Assembly: GCA_020630195.1 (NCBI GenBank)
Contig: JAHDBV010000036.1
Coordinates: 1-42,045 of the forward strand
Reading direction: 5' to 3'
Source of the DNA: Acidimicrobiales bacterium
GTDB taxonomy: Bacteria > Actinomycetota > Acidimicrobiia > Acidimicrobiales > SZUA-35
DNA: 42,045 bases
In this document: piece by piece, positions 1 to 8,801 of the stretch
Layout of the letters: every line of letters begins with the position of its first letter
Position numbering within the stretch: the stretch's first letter is position 1
Notes under the pieces: model-generated
Databases searched by the model: none
The model's input: the letters and a program-made list of their open reading frames with translations, nothing else
What the model was told of the DNA's origin: nothing
Made by a program: the position numbers and the translations under genes

Positions 1-332
1 TGTCGTGGATCGTCTTCGGACTTGTGATGCACCCGGCGATCAGGGCCGGCGAACGAGCGCTGATGCACCCGGCGATCGGGAAGCATCGATCGGAACTTGT
101 AGAAGTCGAAGACAGTGCCCTCGCGCCCGACTCGTTGCTGGACCAACAGAACCGGCCCTGGGCCGAGCCAGATCCGAACTCCGGCAGCGACCATCACCAG
201 AACCGGCGCGAGCACCGTGAGGAGTCCCAATGCAACTGAGACGTCCACAAAGCGCTGCAGTCGCCGGCGATACAGGGTCAGGGAAAGAACGCCTGCGACA
301 CGAATTGCAGCCGCCGACGAGCGACTCCGCAC
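1..332 (-). CDS. Initiating sugar transferase (Bac_transf family), N-terminal part, cut by window edge
   Basis: Reading the minus strand from a GTG at 332 gives an open frame that runs off the left edge. The protein has a basic start (YRRRLQRFVDV), one hydrophobic segment (about residues 26-46), then GPGPVLLVQQRVG and FDFYKFRSM. These are the hallmarks of the PglC/WbaP catalytic domain (bacterial sugar transferase family), which transfers a sugar-1-phosphate to undecaprenyl phosphate at the membrane. The short N-terminus suggests the single-domain PglC/EpsL type, unlike the WbaP-like enzyme at 17350. It lies 21 bp behind the LPxTG gene, in the same frame after its stop. A TTG at 344 is an alternative start. 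After KFRSM a 12-residue unit (PDRRVH...) occurs twice because 17 bases repeat 36 bp apart. The acidic catalytic residues lie outside the window. Confidence 0.8.
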   Translation of the reverse strand, partial: MRSRSSAAAIRVAGVLSLTLYRRRLQRFVDVSVALGLLTVLAPVLVMVAAGVRIWLGPGPVLLVQQRVGREGTVFDFYKFRSMLPDRRVHQRSFAGPDRRVHHKSEDDPR

Positions 333-353
333 CAGCGTTTGCAAGGCGAGTGG

Positions 354-677
354 CTAGCTCGTTGCGGTTCTGCGGGTGCGAAACACGAGAGTTCCGCCAG
401 CCGCCACAAGACCGAGTCCTGCGCCGACGAGCAGCGCAGTCTCGGCTCCAGTGACCGGGAGTTGCTGACCGCGCACCTGCGTTGTTCCGAGGACTTCGAC
501 CCCCGCAGCGGTGTCCGGCTGTACAGGATCACCGGGAGTCCCTTGCCCGCCCACCTCGGTCGAGCACTTCAGGAACTCTGCTGTCGAGCCTTCGCAAGCA
601 TCGATGGCGCCGGCCGTCGATGAGAAACCGAACGAGGCGGCGACAACTGCGACAGCGATGCAGAACTTGAGCTTCAT
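354..677 (-). CDS. Small secreted LPxTG-type cell-wall-anchored protein
   Basis: This 107-aa protein has a Sec signal peptide (MKLKF start, hydrophobic core, probable cleavage after A-G-A near residue 24). A short mature part has two cysteines (28 and 38) that could form a disulfide. It ends with a sortase signal: LPVTG at 73-77, a hydrophobic stretch at about 79-99 and a basic tail (RTRR). A class of sortase would cleave T-G and attach it to the wall; no sortase gene is visible here. The ATG is preceded by a strong ribosome site, GAGGAGGG, at 6-nt spacing. The segment VLGTTQV (62-68) recurs in the beta-helix lipoprotein at 8802-10724. No domain of known function was recognised. Confidence 0.85.
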   Translation of the reverse strand: MKLKFCIAVAVVAASFGFSSTAGAIDACEGSTAEFLKCSTEVGGQGTPGDPVQPDTAAGVEVLGTTQVRGQQLPVTGAETALLVGAGLGLVAAGGTLVFRTRRTATS

Positions 678-704
678 GAAGAGCCCTCCTCTCGAGCACT
701 CATG

Positions 705-710
705 ATCATA
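705..710 (-). promoter_or_regulatory. -10 box TATGAT upstream of the LPxTG gene
   Basis: On the minus strand TATGAT lies 27 nt before the ATG of the small LPxTG gene, followed by the ribosome site GAGGAGGG (684-691). The -35 region has no good TTGACA match. It would drive the LPxTG gene and probably the sugar transferase behind it. Confidence 0.5.
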
Positions 711-717
711 ACCGAGT

Positions 718-744
718 GTGAGTCGCGATCACGGGCGACTTCAC
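718..744. terminator. Hairpin at the end of the DUF4012 gene (weak terminator candidate)
   Basis: GTGA-GTCGC ... GCGAC-T-TCAC pairs into a stem of about 9 bp with one bulge, overlapping the stop codon of the minus-strand DUF4012 gene. There is no T-tract. It would separate the flippase-DUF4012 unit from the LPxTG gene. Confidence 0.3.
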
Positions 745-2429
745 CCAGCGCGGGGATCCACGGTGTCACCTTGCACCACAGGTTCGCCAAACCAGGTCCA
801 TGCAACCGGCTCCGAGCGACCGTCGGGCATGATCACCCAGCGCGACGGCGCCCCGGAAGCCGGGATCTCGAGATCGAATCGAAGGACGACGCCGTCACCC
901 GGTGCCACCTCGATCCGGCCGGCTGCAACCCCGACATCACCATCGGGCCCGAAGACTTCCAACGACCGCTCAGGCTGAAACCCGGCGCTCGTCACGCCTG
1001 CCGGTATCACGATCGCGAGACGACCCAGATACGTCCCAGCCGACGCCAGGCCGATGGGCCGCCAGGGACCAGCCGCGATGTCGCTCACCGTTGCGGGCGT
1101 GTCGTTCTGGATCGAGATCTGCAGCGAAACTCCCGCGTCGGACGGAAGAGCCTCGACCTCGACAAAGACGAACGGGTCGAGCTTCGAGGCTCCGATATTC
1201 AGAAGGTGGACACCGAGGTTGGTCGCTTCCACCGAGCCGGCGAAGCCGAGCCGCTCCCAGGCCTCCTGTTCAGCTGCATCCTCTGAGAACAGCATCATGT
1301 GTCGCCCAGCACCGAGCGCAGAGAGCTCGCCCACCAGCGAGGGCTCGTCGAGACGAACTTCCGGAAGCGACTGGGCAAGGTCGGCGGCGAACTCAGTGAG
1401 CCTGTCTCGGCGATCGCTGTTGCCGGTCTCACCTTCAGCCGATGCGTACTGATCGACGAGCAACACATCAAGCAGGTCACCGTTCTCGTCGAGTGCCGGC
1501 AGGGCCAACGCGTCGCGGAGTCCAGCAAGTGCGACCACATCGAGGAGGAGCACCGAGTCGACGGGAGCCGACTCCTGACTCTGCCACATCTGAAGAGCGA
1601 GTGGACCGCCCACCTCGTCGAACCTCGGAGAGAGCGCCAGCTTCCGCCAGTCGTTGAGCGGGCTGACGAAGCCCCATCGATCCAAGAAGTCGGGGTCCGC
1701 CTCCTCCACACCCACAACCGGGAAACGTTCGAACGCGTGTCCGATGGAGGTCATGCGCACGTCGCCGTTGCGGACCTCGAGTCGCCCGATCGCCAGGGGC
1801 ATGCCACTCCCCAGCTGCATCTCAGCATTGTTCGCGGCGAGCAAGACGACATCGGAGCTCTCGAAGAAGTTGCTGAGCCCCGCGAGTACGACGCTGCCGT
1901 GCCCGGCCAGCTCGGCAACTTCGATGCGTGCGGCCTCGAGCCTTTCCCGGGCATCGATGAGCTCTGGGCGGAGCGCGTCGTCGCTCCCGAGATCGACGGC
2001 AGTGGCCACCGCCGAGAGGTCAGAGAGCGCACTCGCGGCCGCCCTCATGGCCGTGACCCGGTCATTGTCCGGCGTCGCCTGCACCGCCTCAAGCGCCTCG
2101 GCTGCCGACACCGACGCGTCGATCAGCTCGCGCCCGGCACCCAGCATCGTGGCAGCTGATCGCAGATGCCGACCGGCGATCGGAACGTAACGAAGCGGAA
2201 GCACTGCCGGGTTCGAGAAGGCATCTTCGGCCTCAGACAGATCTGCCGCTGCAGCGCTCAGCTCGTCCACGACATCCTCGAGCTGATCGACCGAGAGACT
2301 CTCGCGGTTCTGGAGCTCGTCCAGCCTGCTCGCAGCAGCAGCCGAGTGGGAGAGGCCATCCAGGATCGTGAGTGCGACCACCGCGAGCCACAGCACCACT
2401 CCGACGCCGCACCAAGCCCAGATCCTCAT
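741..2429 (-). CDS. DUF4012 domain-containing membrane-anchored protein
   Basis: This 562-aa protein has one N-terminal membrane segment (about 5-24), an Ala/Leu/Glu-rich helical stretch (about 30-190), then a large extracytoplasmic domain. The motif LLAANNAEMQLGSG and the following GRLEVRNGDVRM correspond to the DUF4012 signature (usually L-Q-N-N-x-E-x-R-x-x-G-G). The segment SVLLLDVVALAGLRDAL is also typical. DUF4012 proteins occur in actinobacterial and Chloroflexi surface-polysaccharide loci, but their activity is not established. The fold resembles LytR-CpsA-Psr ligase-like families only by analogy, which is my inference. The gene starts 9 bp after the flippase stop (2439), so the two are surely co-transcribed. 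Confidence 0.8.
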   Translation of the reverse strand: MRIWAWCGVGVVLWLAVVALTILDGLSHSAAAASRLDELQNRESLSVDQLEDVVDELSAAAADLSEAEDAFSNPAVLPLRYVPIAGRHLRSAATMLGAGRELIDASVSAAEALEAVQATPDNDRVTAMRAAASALSDLSAVATAVDLGSDDALRPELIDARERLEAARIEVAELAGHGSVVLAGLSNFFESSDVVLLAANNAEMQLGSGMPLAIGRLEVRNGDVRMTSIGHAFERFPVVGVEEADPDFLDRWGFVSPLNDWRKLALSPRFDEVGGPLALQMWQSQESAPVDSVLLLDVVALAGLRDALALPALDENGDLLDVLLVDQYASAEGETGNSDRRDRLTEFAADLAQSLPEVRLDEPSLVGELSALGAGRHMMLFSEDAAEQEAWERLGFAGSVEATNLGVHLLNIGASKLDPFVFVEVEALPSDAGVSLQISIQNDTPATVSDIAAGPWRPIGLASAGTYLGRLAIVIPAGVTSAGFQPERSLEVFGPDGDVGVAAGRIEVAPGDGVVLRFDLEIPASGAPSRWVIMPDGRSEPVAWTWFGEPVVQGDTVDPRAG

Positions 2430-2438
2430 CGCCGAAAG

Positions 2439-3752
2439 CTACTTCGTCGTCGTCAGCGATTCGGCGGACCCTGCGCGCTCGAGCCGCACCGACCGCTCGA
2501 GAAGTCCCCAGAGCATCGCCGCGTACAGCGACTCTGCTGCGAGCGTCGAAACAATCGCTCCGTTCAGACCGATGCGCGGAATCAAGAGAAGATTCGCCAC
2601 GAGATTCACGGCCGTCGCGACCAGCAGAGCCCAGAACTGCGTCAGAGGTGCGTCCGCCCCGGTGAGGGCATTCGCGGCGAAACGCTGCACCGCTTTGAGT
2701 AAGGGCAGCGGGGCCAGCAGCCGAATCACTCCGACGGAGGCCTCCCAATCCGGACCCAGCATCATCGGTACGACGGGCGCGGCCACCACCAAGGCGATGC
2801 CGACGGCAGCGCCAGCGAGTGCCGCTGGCACGGTCATCCGAATCGCGAGTCTCCGAACCGCGGCCAAGCCGTCCTCTCCTGCGGCGAAGAAGTCGGGCGA
2901 GGTGACTCGAACGAGTGCCATCACGGGAAGCTGGCCGAGTTCCGCGACACGCGCACCGATCGAGTACTCCCCTGCCTCGATTGCCAGGCCTTGCGCAACG
3001 AGAACCGGTCGGTCGACCGACGTCAGCAAGCTGCCGGTGCCGAGCTTCAATGCGAGCGGCACGCCCTGACGCAAGTCCTGTCGACGCGGCGCCGTTGGTG
3101 GTGTCGACAACCCGAACCGGGTGGCCGTGATTACGTACATCACAAGCGCGGAAACCCAGAATCCAACGGCGGACACCAGCGCCCAGTCCAACAAGCTCGC
3201 CTCGTCCATCATCGCCAGGGCGCCCAACGGCAACAGTCGCCCCAGCGTGTTGATCGACCGCAAGCCGAAGCCGAACCGCTGGTTGCGTTCAGAGGTCGCA
3301 GTCGCAACGGTTGCCTCGGCCAGACCGAACGGAAGCAGACGAGAGATGGCGAGCAGCGCAAAGACCTCGAGGGACACCTCGTCGAGCAACAGGGGTTGGG
3401 CCGCAATGAGAAGGCCCGACGAGATCAGACCCCCGAGCAGCACGGTTCCCATCATCCGCCGGAACGCCTCGCCAGCGGCACCGCCCCGTGAGCGCTGCCG
3501 GATGAAGACGAACGGCGCCCCGACGTGACCGATCATCGCCGCCGCGTTCGCTATTGCGAAGACCGCTGCATACCGGCCGATGTCGGCCTGATCGAGAAGG
3601 AGCGCAAGACCGAAGACCACACCGGCACCAGCACCCGCTCGGAGCACCTCGGCACCAAGCGCCCACGCCGTGTTGCGCTGGAGCGATGGACCACTTGCGG
3701 GGCGCGCACGTTCGCCGGGCAGGTCGCCGGAGTAGGAGACTCTGGACTTCAT
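2439..3752 (-). CDS. Wzx-like polysaccharide/oligosaccharide flippase (MOP superfamily)
   Basis: This 437-aa protein is almost entirely hydrophobic helices (I estimate 11-12), with short basic loops. The first helix pair (NTAWALGAEVLRAGAGAGVVFGLALL, shown only as the family pattern) and a late loop around LLAPLPLLKAVQRFAANAL are typical of the polysaccharide_synt / MurJ-like exporter family. Such proteins flip undecaprenyl-linked repeat units across the membrane before polymerisation. It is the first gene of a two-gene unit with the DUF4012 gene and is transcribed away from the GT4 gene at 3804 across a 51-bp gap. A second flippase-like protein is encoded at 35540. The substrate cannot be inferred. 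Confidence 0.8.
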   Translation of the reverse strand: MKSRVSYSGDLPGERARPASGPSLQRNTAWALGAEVLRAGAGAGVVFGLALLLDQADIGRYAAVFAIANAAAMIGHVGAPFVFIRQRSRGGAAGEAFRRMMGTVLLGGLISSGLLIAAQPLLLDEVSLEVFALLAISRLLPFGLAEATVATATSERNQRFGFGLRSINTLGRLLPLGALAMMDEASLLDWALVSAVGFWVSALVMYVITATRFGLSTPPTAPRRQDLRQGVPLALKLGTGSLLTSVDRPVLVAQGLAIEAGEYSIGARVAELGQLPVMALVRVTSPDFFAAGEDGLAAVRRLAIRMTVPAALAGAAVGIALVVAAPVVPMMLGPDWEASVGVIRLLAPLPLLKAVQRFAANALTGADAPLTQFWALLVATAVNLVANLLLIPRIGLNGAIVSTLAAESLYAAMLWGLLERSVRLERAGSAESLTTTK

Positions 3753-3803
3753 AACTCAACGCGGGAGATAGCGTCGCCTCTTGCGGGTTGACGGGAGGCC
3801 GAC

Positions 3804-5006
3804 ATGATACGGGTACTGCTGTCCGCCTATGGGTGCGACCCCGGGCGAGGATCAGAGTCGAAGAACGGCTGGGGATGGGCCAGCGCACTCGCTGCCAGCG
3901 GCCAGACCGAGACCACCGTCATAACGGGCGCCTTCAACCGGCAGTCGATCGAGGCCCACGGAGGTCTCGCGAACACCAGGTTTCTCTTCTGCGAGGACGA
4001 GGCCGGGGTTCCGGATCAAGTGCCAGGCGTCCTGAGCAGCGCACTCCGCTATCGAGCCTTCACTCGGAACGCCCGCCTCGAGGTGGCTCGGCGCCGCGAC
4101 GAGATCGACGTCGCTCACCACGTGTCGTGGACGAACATCCGCTTGGACTCGATGATCTTCGCGTTCGACGGACCCAAGATCTTCGGGCCCGTTGGCGGAG
4201 CACAGAAGTTTCCCCGACGCTTCGCATCTGAATTGCCTCCCTGGAAGTCGGCGGTCGAGCTCGGTCGCAATGTCCATGTGGACCTGTCGGCAAGACTCCC
4301 GAGTGTTCGTCGACGACTCAAGTCGGCAGACATCGTCGTGTGCGGCAACGCCGAGACCGCCTCGTTCGCAAGACGAGCCGGCGCCGTCCGGATCGAGGAG
4401 ATGGTCAATACTGCAGGGTCCGAGCAGTGGCGGCGCCCCCGACAATCACTCCGACGAGCCGATGAGCCGCTTCGACTACTCTCCGTCGGTCGATTGTTGG
4501 GGCGAAAGGGCACAAACCTGGCCATCCAAGCTGCTCACCGCGCGGCGACGCAGCGACCGATCGACCTGACGATCGTGGGTGGCGGGGATGAACGTGCTCG
4601 GCTGGAGCAGATCACCGGCCCGGCGAAGGTCAACTTCACCGGCCAGATTCCACTGGCCCGGACACGCGAGCACTACGAGGCTGCTGATGCCCTGTTGTTC
4701 ACCAGCCTCAGGGACTCAGGCGCCCAGCCGATGGTCGAGGCGATGGAGGCCGGGCTCCCGGCCATTCATCTCGATCACCACGGACCGGGCCGTTACGGTC
4801 GCGGGGGTTGGGCAGTGCCGGTGGCGGTGACGGATCCGGAGACCACCGTTGCGGAGCTGGCGCGCGAAATCATCGCGCTCGCCGACGACCCCCAACGCCT
4901 GATCGACCTGGCCACAGCGACGACGACCCGGTTGGCTGAGATCAGCTGGAACGCGCACGTCGAACGTGCGATCGATTGGTATGCGTCGCTCACTCAAGCA
5001 TCGTGA
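3804..5006 (+). CDS. Glycosyltransferase, GT4-like
   Basis: This 400-aa protein has the GT-B layout. The N-terminal half begins MIRVLLSAYGCDPGRGSE, a common opening of GT4 enzymes acting on polysaccharide precursors, and contains GPVGGAQ. The C-terminal half has RLLSVGRLLGRKG (nucleotide-sugar-binding loop) and LLFTSLRDSGAQPMVEAMEAGLP, the position of the EX7E motif, where the first Glu is Asp here. It would transfer a sugar from a nucleotide donor to a lipid-linked acceptor on the inner membrane face. Its 3' end overlaps by 17 bp the end of the convergent gene at 4990-6108. It stands alone on the plus strand within an otherwise minus-strand region. Linkage and donor are unknown. Confidence 0.82.
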   Translation: MIRVLLSAYGCDPGRGSESKNGWGWASALAASGQTETTVITGAFNRQSIEAHGGLANTRFLFCEDEAGVPDQVPGVLSSALRYRAFTRNARLEVARRRDEIDVAHHVSWTNIRLDSMIFAFDGPKIFGPVGGAQKFPRRFASELPPWKSAVELGRNVHVDLSARLPSVRRRLKSADIVVCGNAETASFARRAGAVRIEEMVNTAGSEQWRRPRQSLRRADEPLRLLSVGRLLGRKGTNLAIQAAHRAATQRPIDLTIVGGGDERARLEQITGPAKVNFTGQIPLARTREHYEAADALLFTSLRDSGAQPMVEAMEAGLPAIHLDHHGPGRYGRGGWAVPVAVTDPETTVAELAREIIALADDPQRLIDLATATTTRLAEISWNAHVERAIDWYASLTQAS

Positions 5007-6108
5007 GCAGACCCTGAACGAATCGCTCGACCATCGCCTCGACGGTGAGGAGGCGAGCATCAGCGAGCCCTTGATTGGCAAGCTCGGTGCCGACGTCCGT
5101 CGTGAGGACCTCCACAGCGATCTGGGCAACCGCCGAGTCTGAGGACTCAATTGGCATGATCATCGCGTTGCGGCGATCTGTGAGATAGGAGATCTCATGA
5201 CTGTGTATCGGGGTGTCGAGTGTCACGATCGGCGCTCCGAACGCCATGGCGTCGATCACATGAAGTCCGAGCAGCCCCGGATGGATCGTCACCGAAGCGA
5301 CTTCGCCGATCGCAGCCTGATCCGAACCGAACCGCGGCCCGACCACGTGCATCCACGGGCGTCGGCTTGCGGTGGCTCGCAGCGAGTCGAGAGCGGGCCC
5401 ACCGCCGACGACGACGAACTCGAAGTCCGGATCGAGCGCTCGCGTACGGTCGATGATCCGGATCAGCCGTTCGAGGTCCTTGGACTCGTCGAGGGCCGAG
5501 CTCATCCATCCGACATGGGCCGAGCGAGCCTCGAGACCTGCGACGAGCGCCGAGATCTCCGCTGACACATCGTCGCCCCTCTGGGGGATCGACTTCGAGT
5601 TGTTGACGACCGTGATCCGCTCGGCCGGCACGCCAGCATGGAGATAGCGCTCCTTCGAACGTTCGGTGTAAGCGAAAATTCTGTCGCCCCGGCGCGCAAG
5701 CGAGTCTCGAACCGACTCGATGCGACTGGACCTCAGCCCGGGTACCGGGTTCTCCCCGTGTCCCCAGAATCCCAGCCGTGGACTGGAGCTGAGCTGGCGA
5801 TGCGCAGCAAGGGGGTAGTTGAGGAGCAGTCCGACCTCATGCTGGACGACGACGACGTCGACGTCGACGAGATCCCGTGGCACCGTCTGCAACGTCAGTT
5901 CGCGACGTCCCACGGTCACGAAGCGGTTCGTACGTTCCTCGAACCACGGCAGGGTCGCAGAGTCCCGCCGCGCCGAGCGACTGGCCGGCGGCTGACCATG
6001 CAGCACGCGGAGACGGACATCGAGCTGATCCAACCGTTGCCTCAGCTGCTCGTAGAAGCCGATCCGGTAGGCCGGGATCCACTCCATTGCGAGCGCGACG
6101 ACGGTCAT
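4990..6108 (-). CDS. Glycosyltransferase (GT-B fold, GT4-type)
   Basis: This 372-aa protein begins MTVVALAMEWIPAYRIGFYEQL, a typical GT4 opening in which the helix after the first strand contacts the acceptor. Midway it has LGFWGHGENPVPG. In the C-terminal half it has FEFVVVGGGPALDSLRA (donor-binding strand) and ASVTIHPGLLGLHVIDAMAFGAPIVTLD, the usual donor-site segment. The EX7E acidic pair is not conserved: G-L-H-V-I-D stands there. The start codon overlaps the sulfotransferase stop as ATGA (6105-6108), so the genes are translationally coupled. The tail overlaps the convergent GT gene by 17 bp. Confidence 0.78.
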   Translation of the reverse strand: MTVVALAMEWIPAYRIGFYEQLRQRLDQLDVRLRVLHGQPPASRSARRDSATLPWFEERTNRFVTVGRRELTLQTVPRDLVDVDVVVVQHEVGLLLNYPLAAHRQLSSSPRLGFWGHGENPVPGLRSSRIESVRDSLARRGDRIFAYTERSKERYLHAGVPAERITVVNNSKSIPQRGDDVSAEISALVAGLEARSAHVGWMSSALDESKDLERLIRIIDRTRALDPDFEFVVVGGGPALDSLRATASRRPWMHVVGPRFGSDQAAIGEVASVTIHPGLLGLHVIDAMAFGAPIVTLDTPIHSHEISYLTDRRNAMIMPIESSDSAVAQIAVEVLTTDVGTELANQGLADARLLTVEAMVERFVQGLLTMLE

Positions 6109-6908
6109 CGGTCGAGGAGTCCGGCGAACGCGGCGGCGTCGGACCGCAGCGCTTCACGGGCGCCGTCCGTAAGACGGAGATCACCGGGTCGGTAGGGCTC
6201 GACCGACGAACGACTTGCGAACACCTTCCTCGCTGAGGTCCGGACCGACGCCGGAAGACGCTCGCGGACGCGAACCCGATAGAAGTCCGAGCTCCCGACC
6301 AACCATTGGAACGGCCCCTCGAGACGAGCCGACACACCGGCGTTCTGATGCGGCAGCTCGAGGTGCCGTCTGGCGACACCGAGGTGAGCCTGAACGGCGT
6401 CGAGGGCGCCGTCCGGATCGCCGACCAATCGCTCGAAGTCGACGAGAAGGAGGGAGTCCCGTCCGAAAGCATCGATCCACGGCTCCAGCTGCCACGCATA
6501 GAGCGAGGTCAGCACGAGCGGGCTCTCGGAGTCGATCTCGGCGGACAGAGGATCCTCGCCGCGACGACGAAGGTGGTTGGCGTGGCTCAGGATCCGCTCG
6601 ATCGGGTCCCGGAACACGAACACGAGACGGCAATCCTCACCAAGCGCTCGGCGAGCCAAGTCCGCTGCGTGCGGGTGAAGGTGACGTTTGGTCGACGACG
6701 GCGACGCCTCGCCAAGAACTCGTTGTGCGCCAGCCAGACGGAAGACCTCGGCGTACCGTCCGATCGCTTCATCCGGCGCCGATGAGCGGGCAAGCACGTT
6801 CGGCTCCTTCTCGGCCGGGATGAAAACATCCGGGTGGGAGTCGAGCGCCGCCGCAAGCGACGTCGTCCCGGCCTTCATCGCACCGATAACCAGAAAGTGC
6901 GGCAGCAC
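6105..6908 (-). CDS. PAPS-dependent sulfotransferase
   Basis: I place the start at GTG 6908 (267 aa), because the longer frame upstream overlaps the WecG-like gene entirely and has no family features. Residues 9-17 (GAMKAGTTS) form the 5'-phosphosulfate-binding loop and FRDPIERILSH (about 99-109) the 3'-phosphate-binding site of Sulfotransfer_1/3 enzymes. These move sulfate from PAPS to a hydroxyl of a sugar, lipid or Nod-factor-like glycan. EKEPNVLA near residue 33 is also characteristic. With glycosyltransferases directly up- and downstream (ATGA overlap with 4990-6108; 8-bp gap behind 6917-7675), the likely substrate is the surface glycan. A second sulfotransferase lies at 38510. Confidence 0.82.
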   Translation of the reverse strand: MLPHFLVIGAMKAGTTSLAAALDSHPDVFIPAEKEPNVLARSSAPDEAIGRYAEVFRLAGAQRVLGEASPSSTKRHLHPHAADLARRALGEDCRLVFVFRDPIERILSHANHLRRRGEDPLSAEIDSESPLVLTSLYAWQLEPWIDAFGRDSLLLVDFERLVGDPDGALDAVQAHLGVARRHLELPHQNAGVSARLEGPFQWLVGSSDFYRVRVRERLPASVRTSARKVFASRSSVEPYRPGDLRLTDGAREALRSDAAAFAGLLDR

Positions 6909-6916
6909 GTCGAGGT

Positions 6917-7675
6917 TCAGGATCCGGTCACGGCACGCCGTACGGCGAGCCAAACGAACTGCGAGTTGGTGAACAGATACCGTCGCCACAACCGGCCCGG
7001 CTCCTGAGCGAGCCGATGCAACCATTGCAGTCCAGCTCGCTGCATCCAAGAAGGCGGTGTGGCGAGGTTGCCGGCGGCGAAGTCGAATGCGGCCCCGACG
7101 GCGAGCATCGACGCGTGGACCTTCCCGCGATGCTGCGCCACCCAGCGCTCCTGCCGCGGGCACCCCCGGCCTACGAGAACGACACCCGCACCGCTTTCGT
7201 TGATCTCGGCGATGTCAGCGAGGTCTTCATCTTCGGTCGCTTCACGGAAGCGGTCGGGCTGGACACCGACGATCTCGATTGCTGGGTGCTTGCCGAGGAT
7301 GGCCGCGGCGAACGCTTCGCCGGTTTCCTCGGTCGACCCGTAGAGGTAAACCGGCACACGCTCGGCCTCGGCGGCCGCCAAGACATGCCAAGTGAGATCG
7401 GGCCCGTACACGCGATCGCCGAGGGCGGCATCATGGAAGTGGTTGAGCGCCCAGCGAACCGGCTGCCCATCGGGCGTGACCAGATCGATCGTGTTGACGA
7501 GGTCACGGAGCTCCGGGTCATTCACCGACTCCATGAGACCGTGGACCGCCAGTGCAGAGACGGCGTACGACTCACGGGCCTTGGCCGCCTCGATGATCCT
7601 CCGGGTCGCATCCTCGTAGTCGGTGATCGAAATTCGGACCCCGAAGAGGTCGACCTTCGGTGCATGTGTCACCAT
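6917..7675 (-). CDS. WecG/TagA/CpsF family glycosyltransferase (GT26)
   Basis: This 252-aa protein, the normal length for the family, has the [11 protein letters not shown] motif (Asp69, matching the conserved catalytic Asp of TagA), [16 protein letters not shown] and [14 protein letters not shown]. Family members (WecG, TagA) transfer N-acetylmannosamine or N-acetylmannosaminuronate to a lipid-linked GlcNAc, so this enzyme probably adds the second sugar of a repeat unit. The C-terminus ends in an amphipathic basic segment ([20 protein letters not shown]) that resembles the membrane-association tail of TagA. Its ATG overlaps the stop of the upstream epimerase gene by 7 bp. Confidence 0.9.
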   Translation of the reverse strand: MVTHAPKVDLFGVRISITDYEDATRRIIEAAKARESYAVSALAVHGLMESVNDPELRDLVNTIDLVTPDGQPVRWALNHFHDAALGDRVYGPDLTWHVLAAAEAERVPVYLYGSTEETGEAFAAAILGKHPAIEIVGVQPDRFREATEDEDLADIAEINESGAGVVLVGRGCPRQERWVAQHRGKVHASMLAVGAAFDFAAGNLATPPSWMQRAGLQWLHRLAQEPGRLWRRYLFTNSQFVWLAVRRAVTGS

Positions 7676-8730
7676 CGCGACCGGCCCTCGTCATGGATGT
7701 CGGTCAAGATGCTGCGCACGTCATGCTCGAGGCGGTAGCCCGGGAAGTGGTCCATGAACTTCCGGCAGTCCGAGATCCACCAGATGTGGTCGCCGATCCG
7801 GTTGTCGTCGGTGTAGGTCCATTCGAGTTGATTGCCGGTGATCTCCTCGCAGAGTTCGATCGCCTCGAGCATGGAGCAGTTCGCGAACCGTCCCCCGCCG
7901 ATGTTGTATGCCTCCCCCATTCGAGGGGCATCGGCGAAGGCCGCGAATGCCGCAACGAGATCGTCGACATGAATGTTGTCGCGGACCTGCTTCCCCTCGT
8001 AACCAAAGATCGTGTACGGCTCGCCGACTGCGGTGCATCGCATCAAGTAAGCCAGGAAACCATGGAGCTGCGCGCCGCTGTGACCGGGGCCGGTGAGGCA
8101 ACCTCCCCGGAAGACACCGGTCTTCATCTCGAAGTAACGCCCGTACTCCTGAACCATGACATCGGCCGCGACCTTCGATGCCCCGAAGACGGAGTGTGTG
8201 GAGCTGTCAAGCGTCATCGTCTCGGGAATGCCGTGCTCGAAATACTCGTGCGAGGAGTCGATCTCCCAGCGTCGATCGAGCTCGACGAGCGGCAATCGGT
8301 TCGGCGTGTCGCCGTACACCTTGTTCGTCGAGGTGAAGACGAAGACCGCCGCCGGAGCCCGGAGGCGAACAGCCTCGAGGAGGTTCAGCGTGCCGGTTGC
8401 GTTGATCGAGAAGTCGGTCAACGGTTCCTTGGCCGCCCAGTCGTGAGAGGGCTGTGCGGCCGTGTGCACCACGAGATCGAGATCGTCGCCGAACTCGGCG
8501 ATCAGCGCGTCGACTCCGGCTGCGTCCCGGATGTCCAACGACTCGTGCCGGTAATTGTCGAGGTCAGCGCCGAGGCGCTCCACCGACCACGCTGTCGACG
8601 CGCTCTCCCCGAAGAAATAGCGCCGCATGTCGTTGTCCACGCCCACGACGAGATCCGCCCGGCCGGCGAAATGCCGGACGCATGCGGCGCCGACCAATCC
8701 GCCGGACCCTGTGACAACCACCACTCGCAT
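7669..8730 (-). CDS. NAD-dependent epimerase/dehydratase, CDP-tyvelose 2-epimerase-like
   Basis: This 353-aa extended SDR has the dinucleotide-binding motif TGSGGLVG (7-14) and STNKVYG (134-140). The motif [15 protein letters not shown] places it near the CDP-paratose/CDP-tyvelose 2-epimerase (RfbE) branch, which inverts C2 of a nucleotide-linked deoxysugar. The usual catalytic YxxxK is FGASK (182-186): the Tyr is Phe while Lys is kept. I recall relatives with the same Phe, so this may be a natural subgroup rather than a dead enzyme. It probably supplies a sugar to the following WecG-like and GT4 enzymes; the genes overlap or abut and form one minus-strand operon. The start has no strong ribosome site. 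Confidence 0.78.
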   Translation of the reverse strand: MRVVVVTGSGGLVGAACVRHFAGRADLVVGVDNDMRRYFFGESASTAWSVERLGADLDNYRHESLDIRDAAGVDALIAEFGDDLDLVVHTAAQPSHDWAAKEPLTDFSINATGTLNLLEAVRLRAPAAVFVFTSTNKVYGDTPNRLPLVELDRRWEIDSSHEYFEHGIPETMTLDSSTHSVFGASKVAADVMVQEYGRYFEMKTGVFRGGCLTGPGHSGAQLHGFLAYLMRCTAVGEPYTIFGYEGKQVRDNIHVDDLVAAFAAFADAPRMGEAYNIGGGRFANCSMLEAIELCEEITGNQLEWTYTDDNRIGDHIWWISDCRKFMDHFPGYRLEHDVRSILTDIHDEGRSRW

Positions 8731-8801
8731 CTTGTCGCCTCCGAGTCTCCGTTGAGACGCCAGCGTATCGATGTGCTCGGGGATGCGAGATGAGCAAGTC
8801 T

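Noticed and set aside
6909-7163. N-terminal extension of the sulfotransferase frame
   Set aside because: It lies antisense-free but wholly inside the WecG-like gene in another register, is Arg/Ala-rich and lacks family features; the PAPS loop begins right after GTG 6908.
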